Source: JAVBNT01 sp031551355
Lineage (GTDB): Bacteria > Vulcanimicrobiota > CADAWZ01
Direction of reading: 5' to 3'
DNA: 34,854 bases
Assembly: GCA_031551355.1 (NCBI GenBank)
Contig: JAVBNT010000019.1
Span: 1 to 34,854 of the forward strand
Below, piece after piece: positions 15,337 to 22,593 of the stretch (its first letter is position 1; every line of letters begins with the position of its first letter). The position numbers were made by a program, and so were the translations under genes. The notes under the pieces are model-generated. The model saw only the letters and a program-made list of their open reading frames with translations, had not been told where the DNA came from and made no database searches.

Positions 15337-16026
15337 ATGGGAAATTACGATTCGATACAGGAGATTATGCACAGCGGAGGGATTACCCTGTATATCCTTA
15401 TACTTTGCTCCATACTCCTTGTGGCGACAATCATTGAAAGAGTCATATTCTTTCTGAAAAACGGTCTGAACTATAATAAATTTCTTGAAGAAATATCGCT
15501 ACCGTTAAGTAAAAAAGATTATCAGGCGGCACTGAGAGTCTGCAAAGACAATCAATCGGTATTGACGGAAACCGCAGCGGCGGCACTGGTCAGAACGGAC
15601 AGACCAAAAGAAGAAATCGAAGAAGCAATGGAAACCGCCCTGACGGAAGGGATGCTGCTTTTTGAAAAACGAATTCCTATTATGGGAACGCTGGCCGTTA
15701 CCGCCCCCTTTATAGGGCTTATGGGAACAGTTCTCGGCATCATGCAGGCTTTCGCGGATATCGCAGTGCAGGGAAGCGCAGGGCCGGCTTCAGTCGCACG
15801 CGGCGTTTCAGAGGCACTGATCGCAACAGCCGCCGGACTTTTTGTAGCCATACCGGCGTCAATCTGTTTCAATTATTTCAAAAGCAGGTGCAGCACTATA
15901 AAAATGCGCATGCTTATTCTGGCTTCGAAAATTCTTGAATCGGTAACCAGACTTGAATCAGGAGCCGGCATTTCACCCGATATGATATCACATAAAAAGA
16001 CTAATGAAAGCGGTGATGAGAAATGA
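15337..16026 (+). CDS. exbB: MotA/TolQ/ExbB proton-channel family protein
   Basis: The 229-residue protein has three membrane segments: one near residues 12-34, then LAVTAPFIGLMGTVLGIMQAF and SEALIATAAGLFVAIPASICF, which carry the conserved Thr and Pro/Gly residues of the ExbB/TolQ channel. The cytosolic loop between the first two segments has normal length. With ExbD it forms an inner-membrane proton-driven motor that energises outer-membrane transport or envelope maintenance. GGAG lies upstream of the ATG. Whether it serves TonB or Tol-Pal cannot be decided, since neither tonB nor tolA, tolB or pal is in the window. It overlaps exbD by four bases. Confidence 0.92.
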   Translation: MGNYDSIQEIMHSGGITLYILILCSILLVATIIERVIFFLKNGLNYNKFLEEISLPLSKKDYQAALRVCKDNQSVLTETAAAALVRTDRPKEEIEEAMETALTEGMLLFEKRIPIMGTLAVTAPFIGLMGTVLGIMQAFADIAVQGSAGPASVARGVSEALIATAAGLFVAIPASICFNYFKSRCSTIKMRMLILASKILESVTRLESGAGISPDMISHKKTNESGDEK

Positions 16027-16442
16027 GCCTGTTCAAAAAACTGCAAAATGAAGACGACACCCTGAATTCCATCAACATTACACCGCTGACAGACTGTATG
16101 ATGGTCCTTTTAATCATATTTATGATCACCGGAACGGCGATGTCACAAACAGGATTCAATATAGAATTGCCGACAGCAGCGGAAAAAGAAAAAGTAAACC
16201 CGTCACAAATAACAATTTCCGTGACGCAGGACGGAATTTACTATATAAATGACCGGCAGATAAAAGAACAGAATCTGGTTTCTTTTCTCAAGGAGAAAAA
16301 AAGTCCGGATACGTCCGTGATTATCGACGGAGACTCCAGAGCCAGTTATCTTAAAATAATAACGGCCATTGACGCCGCCAAACAGGCCGGACTAAATCAA
16401 ATTGGTTTGTCCACAAAAGAAGAAAGCAATCAATCTCCATAA
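16023..16442 (+). CDS. exbD: ExbD/TolR family protein
   Basis: This 139-residue protein has one N-terminal membrane segment with the family signature INITPLTDCMMVLLIIFMIT; Asp24 is the proton-carrying aspartate (Asp25 in E. coli ExbD). The remaining 95 residues are the periplasmic domain, containing ISVTQDGIYYINDRQI and VIIDGDSRASY. It is coupled by an ATGA overlap to exbB. The partner that transmits force across the periplasm is not encoded nearby. Confidence 0.92.
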   Translation: MSLFKKLQNEDDTLNSINITPLTDCMMVLLIIFMITGTAMSQTGFNIELPTAAEKEKVNPSQITISVTQDGIYYINDRQIKEQNLVSFLKEKKSPDTSVIIDGDSRASYLKIITAIDAAKQAGLNQIGLSTKEESNQSP

Positions 16443-16490
16443 GTTTCCCGACTAAAGAAATTAAGTAAACCGGGACTGCCTAAAGAAATT

Positions 16491-16631
16491 TCCGTCTCTT
16501 ACAGAGTTCACAGAGATAGTATCGAAAAAATATTAAGGGTAATGTGTCTCTTTATATGCAAAACGATTTTTCTCTGTGCTCTCCTCTTCTCTGTGAGGAA
16601 CTTTTCCGTTGTTAATAAAAGAGTCGTTTTG
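16491..16631. repeat. Intergenic segment with CTCTGTG/CACAGAG words
   Basis: CACAGAGA (16509-16516) and TCTCTGTG (16571-16578 and 16588-16595) are inverted copies of one word, and CAAAACGA (16559-16566) with TCGTTTTG (16624-16631) flank the second group. The segment separates the convergent exbD and ksgA genes. It resembles the CTCTGTG-rich intergenic repeats seen in several environmental bacteria, but only degraded pieces are visible. No gene is seen in 16443-16636. Confidence 0.35.
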
Positions 16632-16636
16632 TTTCC

Positions 16637-17440
16637 CTAACGAGACAGTCCCAGTTTTTTTATTTCCACGGCAATCGCTTCAAAATCACGCAGGGACAGC
16701 GTCTCCGGACGGGATTTGGGGTCTACTCCCGCAGCTTCAATTACGGATTCTATTTTTGCACTGCCGCCAAAAGACGACAGTGCATTTTTAAGTGTCTTCC
16801 TTCTCTGTTTAAATGCCGCGCCGATAATCGGACGCAGTTCCTCAAAATTCAGTTTAGCCGGCGGCGTTTCCCTTATATGCATGGAAATAAATGAAGAATC
16901 CACTTTGGGAGGCGGATCAAACGATGCTGCCGGTATATCAAACAGTAAACTGCATTCAGCATAATACTGTGCGAAAAAGCTGAAAGCACTGCGTTCACGA
17001 CTGCCTTCCGGAGCACAGAGCCTCTGTGCAACTTCTTTCTGTATCGTTAAAAAAATCTTGGTAAAAAAATGCCGGTTATTAAGCAGAAGCTCTACGATAG
17101 GAGATGTTATATAATATGGTATATTGGCAAAAACAGTCCATTTAGCAGATGAAGTCAAAAGCTGACCAATGTCACATTTAAGAATATCATCATAAAACAC
17201 TTCAAATTTTCCCGGATAAAGAGACGACAGCTTTTCCAGAGAGCGCGAAAAATCACGGTCAATCTCAACAGCCGTAACTCTGCCTGCTACAGGCAGTAAT
17301 TCTTTCGTCAGATAACCTGTTCCCGGACCTATTTCAAAAACAGAATCCAGGCGGCATTCCGAAGACGCAAGCAAGACCATTTTATGGATATAGCCCGAAT
17401 CATAAAGTAAGTGCTGACCATATTTTTTCTTCAAAAACAT
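16637..17440 (-). CDS. ksgA: 16S rRNA (adenine1518-N6/adenine1519-N6)-dimethyltransferase
   Basis: KsgA dimethylates two adjacent adenines near the 3' end of 16S rRNA during 30S maturation. The 267-residue protein begins with MFLKKKYGQHLL, matching the family's K-x-x-G-Q-x-F/L-L start. The SAM site FEIGPGTGYLTKELL (about residues 36-50) and the catalytic NIPYYITSPI (about 105-114, family N-L/I-P-Y-Y/N) are intact. The C-terminal helical domain contains FKQRRKTLKNAL. The length is normal. It is convergent with exbD and divergent from the LCP gene. A -10 box TATAAT lies about 34 bp upstream on the minus strand (17474-17479). Confidence 0.95.
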   Translation of the reverse strand: MFLKKKYGQHLLYDSGYIHKMVLLASSECRLDSVFEIGPGTGYLTKELLPVAGRVTAVEIDRDFSRSLEKLSSLYPGKFEVFYDDILKCDIGQLLTSSAKWTVFANIPYYITSPIVELLLNNRHFFTKIFLTIQKEVAQRLCAPEGSRERSAFSFFAQYYAECSLLFDIPAASFDPPPKVDSSFISMHIRETPPAKLNFEELRPIIGAAFKQRRKTLKNALSSFGGSAKIESVIEAAGVDPKSRPETLSLRDFEAIAVEIKKLGLSR

Positions 17441-17473
17441 AAAAATATCCCAATTCGGTAAAATTATTTTCTA

Positions 17474-17604
17474 ATTATATCAGAAACAGAGTCTTTTAGC
17501 CACAATATGAAAAAACGTTTTTACGCCGGAACAGTAGATTGTTTCCAAAATGAAACCTAAATAAAACAGGAGAACTTGAAAAAAGATAAAATTTTTCATA
17601 CAAA
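17474..17604. promoter_or_regulatory. Divergent promoters between ksgA and the LCP gene
   Basis: TATAAT on the minus strand (17479-17474) is the best -10 for ksgA; its -35 is weak. On the plus strand TTGAAA (17576-17581) and TACAAA (17599-17604) with a 17-bp spacer can serve the LCP gene. A small inverted repeat GTTTC-N6-GAAAC lies at 17541-17556. Otherwise 17441-17673 is empty. Confidence 0.4.
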
Positions 17605-17673
17605 CCGTTTTATCAATATTTCAGGTTAAATTAAACGCGGATTTGGCAGATACCATACCCGGTATTTTATCAC

Positions 17674-19338
17674 ATGGAGTCAAATATAATGGGGAAAGCA
17701 GACAGCGTCAGCTTTACTGACAAAAAAAGATTCAACTGGAAAAGATTTATAATATTTTCGTCCGTCACCGTAGTCATCTCGCTGGCCTTACTAATCGGCG
17801 GTCTGGCATACATATACAGTATCACCCCTGCAGGCGGCGGCAATCCTTTTATTGACAGCATACGCTTCATTGTAAAGCCGGGGGAAACGGCATTTAAAGG
17901 CAACAAAACAATGAACATACTATGTCTTGGCATTGACAATAACTATACGGAAAACGGCATGGCCTATACGAAAGGGGCGCGCTCGGATACAATATTTATT
18001 CTGTCAATTGATTCACAGGCACAGCAAGTCAACATGCTGAGTATTCCAAGAGATATCTGGCTTAACATTCCCGGCTACGGATACGACAAAATAAACAGCG
18101 CCTACGCATTGGGCGGAATAAATCTGGCAAAAAAAGTAGTATCATCTTTTTTAGGAATCACCATCGATCACTTTATAATAATCAGAGTCAAGGCGGCAAA
18201 AGAAATCGTCGACACAATAGGAGGTCTTGAAATAGACGTCCCCAAGGATATGGACTATGATGACAACTGGGGCAACCTGCACATACATCTCAAAAAAGGC
18301 CCTCAGGTTCTGGATGGTTCCCAGGCAGTCGGGTTTGCAAGGTTCAGACATGACGAAGAATCCGACTGGGGCAGAATGAAAAGACAGCAGCAGGTTATTA
18401 ATGCAATCATAAAGGAAATGAAAAAACCGGAAAACTTTATCCGCATGGACAAAATTGTAAACGTCGTCCATAAAAATATAGATACAGATTTAGACATGGC
18501 TGAAATCATAGACATATGCAGGCTTTACAAAGATTTTGACCGGCAAAATATGCTGACCGGAGTTGTAAAAGGAGAAGATGCTTTTTCCAATGACGGCGCC
18601 TCGATAATACTCCCCGATGAAAATGAAAAAACAAAACTCGTAAAAAGACTTTTGCTGCGAGACGGAAATAATCTCATTGCCAACAGAAAAATATCTATCT
18701 TCAACGGCAGCCAAACGGAGGGTCTGGCTACAGAGCTTGCAAACTATCTGGAATCCGAAGGATATGATGTCGTTAAAATCGCCGATGCCGACAAATACGA
18801 CTATGAAGATTCAATCATAACAGATTACACGGCAAGCAAAATCGGAAATGTAGACTTGAAAAAGGTAATGGGTTATATCTCACTGCAAACAGGTAAGGAT
18901 GCTCCCTACAATGAAGATTACAGCATTATTATCGGCAATAAATGGCTGGAGTGGAGAAAAAGTCACCCGTTGCCCTATATTGAACCGGCAAAACCGTATA
19001 TACGCGATTATACCGGAGTGAGAACGACAAATGATTACGAAACATCAGGCGGTGGTCATTATCAGGAGCCTAGAAACACGCAAACAGACTCAACTGAAAA
19101 ACCGGCAGCAGAGGATCCGGAGACACCTCAGGAAAACAGCGAACACAATACTTATACCGAACCGGTTACCGATCCGGTCCCGGAACAGACAGAGCCTACT
19201 AAAAGATATGTTGTTCCTATTCCGCAAACGGCTCCTAAAGAAGGTCCGATACCGATTGAGCCTGTACAGCCAATAAATACCGACCAAACCGAAGGCGAGC
19301 AGGCAACACATTTGGAATCTGAACAGGAAAACTACTAA
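17674..19338 (+). CDS. LytR-CpsA-Psr (LCP) family cell-wall glycopolymer ligase
   Basis: LCP enzymes move glycopolymers from a lipid carrier to peptidoglycan on the outer face of the membrane. The 554-residue protein has a short cytosolic start, a membrane anchor (about residues 26-50), then the LCP catalytic domain: GARSDTIFILSID, MLSIPRDIWLNIPGYGYDKI, and FARFRHDEESDWGRMKRQQQ with the conserved Arg/Asp residues. Next is a LytR_C domain (about 345-375, with IFNGSQTEGLATELANYLES). The last 110 residues are Pro/Thr/Glu-rich and probably disordered. An ATG at 17689 has GGAG ten bases upstream and may be the real start. prsW follows 50 bp downstream in the same direction. Confidence 0.9.
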   Translation: MESNIMGKADSVSFTDKKRFNWKRFIIFSSVTVVISLALLIGGLAYIYSITPAGGGNPFIDSIRFIVKPGETAFKGNKTMNILCLGIDNNYTENGMAYTKGARSDTIFILSIDSQAQQVNMLSIPRDIWLNIPGYGYDKINSAYALGGINLAKKVVSSFLGITIDHFIIIRVKAAKEIVDTIGGLEIDVPKDMDYDDNWGNLHIHLKKGPQVLDGSQAVGFARFRHDEESDWGRMKRQQQVINAIIKEMKKPENFIRMDKIVNVVHKNIDTDLDMAEIIDICRLYKDFDRQNMLTGVVKGEDAFSNDGASIILPDENEKTKLVKRLLLRDGNNLIANRKISIFNGSQTEGLATELANYLESEGYDVVKIADADKYDYEDSIITDYTASKIGNVDLKKVMGYISLQTGKDAPYNEDYSIIIGNKWLEWRKSHPLPYIEPAKPYIRDYTGVRTTNDYETSGGGHYQEPRNTQTDSTEKPAAEDPETPQENSEHNTYTEPVTDPVPEQTEPTKRYVVPIPQTAPKEGPIPIEPVQPINTDQTEGEQATHLESEQENY

Positions 19339-19388
19339 AAAGTCAAAATACAATCGGGCCTGTTTACCTAAAGGTCCTAAGGAAAATT

Positions 19389-20243
19389 ATGCTTGAATTT
19401 ATCTTAATTTTAGCATTAAGTCCGGTTGTGGTCATAATGACTCTGGTATATCTTACCGACTCTTATGAACCGGAGCCTAAAAAAATTGTCCTGAAAGTTC
19501 TGGGGTTCGGAGCCCTGACGGTAATACCTGTAATTATAGCCGAACATATATCAATTATATTTTTTCCGGTACCGCTATCCGACACGTCATCAACAGTCAA
19601 TTTAACTCCCCTTAACCTGTTTATAAACATTTTCATAAGTATTGCCCTCATTGAAGAAACCGCCAAATTCGTGGTTGTTCGCTGCGGAGTGTACAGATCC
19701 AGCGAATTTGATGAAGTCTATGACGGTATAGTCTACTGCTGCGCGGCATCACTAGGATTTGCCGCCATTGAGAACATAGGATACGTAATATCACCGGCTG
19801 CCATGGGCGAAGGATTAGCCAGCATAATGGCGATAACGGCAATCGGCATTGCCAGAGCAGTCCTCGCCGTTCCGGCCCATGCATGTTTTGGAATAATAAT
19901 GGGATATTTTGTAGGGAAAAGTAAATTTGAAAAAGGTTCAATGAAAATAGTCTATCTTTTATCAGGACTGTTTTTAGCGTCGTTTATGCATACAGTTTAC
20001 GACTATTTTGCCCTTTCAAAAATGCTATGGCAACTACTGCTTTTCATGCCTTTGATGATCACCATAACCGTTTGTTTTCAGCTAAAGGCAATAAAGCAAT
20101 CAGTATACAGATATAACCCTCAGCAGGAAAGCGCGCCGCCGCCGGAAGACCAATCACCTGAATACTCATACGAAAATAAAATGGATTCCACCGGCATGAA
20201 TCCGAAGGAACCCATAATTGATAATCAGCAGGAAAGCGGATAA
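19389..20243 (+). CDS. prsW: PrsW-family intramembrane protease
   Basis: The 284-residue protein has about eight membrane segments and the glutamate/histidine motifs of the PrsW family: IEETAKFVVVR (about residues 88-98, the EE pair), EFDEVYDGIVYCCAASLGFAAIEN (E-x-x-D and F-x-x-x-E-N), PAHACFGIIMGYF and MHTVYDYF. In Bacillus subtilis PrsW makes the first cut in an anti-sigma factor; other members have other or unknown targets. No anti-sigma or sigma gene is adjacent. The 60-residue tail is hydrophilic and rich in Gln, Pro and Glu. The gene ends three bases before the convergent glmS stop codon, leaving no room for a terminator between them. Confidence 0.88.
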   Translation: MLEFILILALSPVVVIMTLVYLTDSYEPEPKKIVLKVLGFGALTVIPVIIAEHISIIFFPVPLSDTSSTVNLTPLNLFINIFISIALIEETAKFVVVRCGVYRSSEFDEVYDGIVYCCAASLGFAAIENIGYVISPAAMGEGLASIMAITAIGIARAVLAVPAHACFGIIMGYFVGKSKFEKGSMKIVYLLSGLFLASFMHTVYDYFALSKMLWQLLLFMPLMITITVCFQLKAIKQSVYRYNPQQESAPPPEDQSPEYSYENKMDSTGMNPKEPIIDNQQESG

Positions 20244-20246
20244 ATT

Positions 20247-22070
20247 CTATTCAACGGTAACACTTTTCGCGAGATTACGCGGTTTGTCAACATCACAGCC
20301 CCTGAAGTCAGCGATATAATAGGACAGCAACTGAAGCGGAACAGCAGACAATATCGTCGATATAAACGGACTCATAGAGGGAACACGTACAACATGCTCG
20401 GCAATATGTTCCGCATGGTGATCACCGTCGGAAGCAATGGCAATAACACAGGCGTCACGGGCGGCAACTTCCTGTATATTGCTGATAATTTTGTCGTGAA
20501 GCGAGTTTTTCGTCATTACCGCTACAACCGGACAGTCTCTGTCCACAAGGGCAATCGGACCATGTTTCATTTCGCCGGCAGCGTATCCCTCGGCATGTAT
20601 ATAGGAAATTTCCTTCAGCTTCAAAGCCCCCTCCAACGCCAGAGGATAATTGACATTCCTGCCCAGAAAAAGAAAATCACGGCACGCCTGAAACGATCTG
20701 GCAATGAGTTTTATATCATGATCGTAACGCAGTTGCTCTTCAACCGTAGAAGACAGCTCTTTAAGCTCATTTATTACTTCAGCCATTCCATCAGGTGCAA
20801 TCACGCCTTTTTCCTGTGCAAGGTAAAGTGCAAGTATATACATAATTAACGTCTGGGCGGTAAATGTCTTTGTCGCCGCAACACCCATTTCCAAGCCTGC
20901 CCTTGTATAAATAACTCCGTCAACCTCTCTCGTAATTGAACTGCCTACAACATTGGTTATCGCAAGGGTCTTAGCACCTTTTTCGCGGGCTTCCTTTATT
21001 GCCGCCAGAGTATCCGCAGTTTCCCCGGACTGGCTTACGGCGATAAACAAAGTGTCATCGGTTATCACCGGATTACGGTATCGAAATTCAGAGGCTACGT
21101 CTATATCTACAGGGATTCGGGCAATCTCTTCGATAAAATATTTACCAATCATACCGGCATGATAAGCCGTTCCACAGGCAACAATTGCAATACGTTTTAT
21201 AGAGGAGGCTATATCGGCGGGCAAATTCGCCTCCTGCAAAATTATTCTGTCGTCATCGATCTTGCCGGACAAAGTATCAGAAAGGCTTCGTGGCTGTTCA
21301 TAAATTTCTTTGAGCATGAAATGCTTGAATCCAGATTTCTCCGCCATATCGGAATCCCAGAGAACCATCGTACTTTTCCTGTTTACAGATTTTCCGTCAT
21401 ATGTAAATAAATTGACGGAATCTTTTGTAATACAACCGTACTCCATACTGTCAATAAGCATAATTTCCCTTGCCGAAGACAAAAATGCCGGAACATCGGA
21501 AGCGGCAAAATATTCGCCGTCCCCGACTCCTATTATCAAAGGCGACTCGTTTCTGGCAAAAACAATCCGCTGCGGTTCGTCCGCAGAAACAGCGGCAAGA
21601 GCATATGCGCCTTTTAGAAGCGGCAGTATCTCGGAAAAAGACCTTTCCAAATCCCCTGAATAATGACTTTCCAGCAAATGGGAAATAACCTCTGTATCCG
21701 TATCGGACACAAACTTATGCCCTTCGGCAACAAGCCGCTGCCTTAATTCCATATAATTTTCAATAATTCCGTTGTGGACGATCGCGATACGTCCGCTGCA
21801 GTCCGTATGAGGATGAGCATTGTTTTCCGACGGTTTGCCATGTGTCGCCCATCTGGTATGTCCGATTCCTACGCAACCGGATAAAGGAGAAACAGCCAAC
21901 TTTTCTTCAAGGTTTTTAAGTTTACCGATAGACTTTGCCAAATGAAGTCCCGAATCAGAAGTAACGGCAACTCCTGAAGAATCATAACCTCTGTATTCAA
22001 GTCTCTTAAGGCCATCAATAATCAGGGGGACAGCCTGTCTCGCTCCGGCATAACCTATTATTCCACACAT
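20247..22070 (-). CDS. glmS: Glutamine--fructose-6-phosphate aminotransferase (isomerizing)
   Basis: GlmS makes glucosamine-6-phosphate from fructose-6-phosphate and glutamine, the first step to UDP-GlcNAc. The 607-residue length is typical. Cys2 of MCGIIGYAG is the glutaminase nucleophile; LEYRGYDSSG, GHTRWATHG and HNGIIENY follow in the N-terminal domain. Two SIS domains follow, with ACGTAYHAGM and SQSGETADTLAA, then GRNVNYPLALEGALKLKEISYIHAE, and the C-terminal DKPRNLAKSVTVE that closes the active site. AGGAG lies eight bases before the ATG. The gene stands alone on the minus strand. No glmS ribozyme core was found upstream. Confidence 0.97.
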   Translation of the reverse strand: MCGIIGYAGARQAVPLIIDGLKRLEYRGYDSSGVAVTSDSGLHLAKSIGKLKNLEEKLAVSPLSGCVGIGHTRWATHGKPSENNAHPHTDCSGRIAIVHNGIIENYMELRQRLVAEGHKFVSDTDTEVISHLLESHYSGDLERSFSEILPLLKGAYALAAVSADEPQRIVFARNESPLIIGVGDGEYFAASDVPAFLSSAREIMLIDSMEYGCITKDSVNLFTYDGKSVNRKSTMVLWDSDMAEKSGFKHFMLKEIYEQPRSLSDTLSGKIDDDRIILQEANLPADIASSIKRIAIVACGTAYHAGMIGKYFIEEIARIPVDIDVASEFRYRNPVITDDTLFIAVSQSGETADTLAAIKEAREKGAKTLAITNVVGSSITREVDGVIYTRAGLEMGVAATKTFTAQTLIMYILALYLAQEKGVIAPDGMAEVINELKELSSTVEEQLRYDHDIKLIARSFQACRDFLFLGRNVNYPLALEGALKLKEISYIHAEGYAAGEMKHGPIALVDRDCPVVAVMTKNSLHDKIISNIQEVAARDACVIAIASDGDHHAEHIAEHVVRVPSMSPFISTILSAVPLQLLSYYIADFRGCDVDKPRNLAKSVTVE

Positions 22071-22593
22071 AAACGACTCCTAATCCAAGTCCGCATCCGG
22101 GCGTGTATAAAATCTAGCAACACAGACAGGGGCTTGCTGTTTATTTTATCTGAGTTAAAACCGTCCGGGATACGTACATTCAAAGCCGAGGAAACTTTTA
22201 AAACCCGGGTTTTATGAATTTTAGATATTCTCCAAAAGGGCATACATTTCCCTTCATTTATGTTTGCGGCATCCCCCCGCATCACAAACATTTTTCCGCT
22301 GCAGCAATAATGCTTACTGCTCCGCAACACTTCCTGTAAAAGACCCTGCCGCCGGATATATCGCATACGCTTACGTTTCTCATCAGCGGAGCTATGCTCT
22401 TCTGCATGAGGATTCCCTTGTCCATAAAAAACTAAAAGTCAGCCTTAATTCAATTATAGAGGAAATGGATAAGTGCCGTCGAAAAAATCTTTTAAAGTAG
22501 CTTAATTTAATTTTTAGTATTTTAAAATTTTATTATTCCAAAATAATTATTTTTTTACATTATTCCGAATATTATTTTTAGGAGGTCTATACC
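22071..22593. other. Gene-free region between divergent glmS and clpC
   Basis: About 520 bp hold the leaders of glmS (minus) and clpC (plus). The last 90 bp before clpC are extremely A/T-rich. A frame opening with TTG at 22264 and ending at 22500 exists but lacks a ribosome site and is not accepted. No ctsR, mcsA or mcsB, which often precede clpC in Firmicutes, can be seen here. Confidence 0.5.

Noticed and set aside
22071..22260. glmS ribozyme upstream of glmS
   Set aside because: I looked on the minus strand for the conserved core and did not find it. A covariance-model search would settle this.
22264..22500. Open frame upstream of clpC
   Set aside because: It begins with TTG, lacks a ribosome site, and its first half overlaps a minus-strand frame of equal quality. 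The end (LNSIIEEMDKCRRKN) looks somewhat protein-like, but this is not enough.
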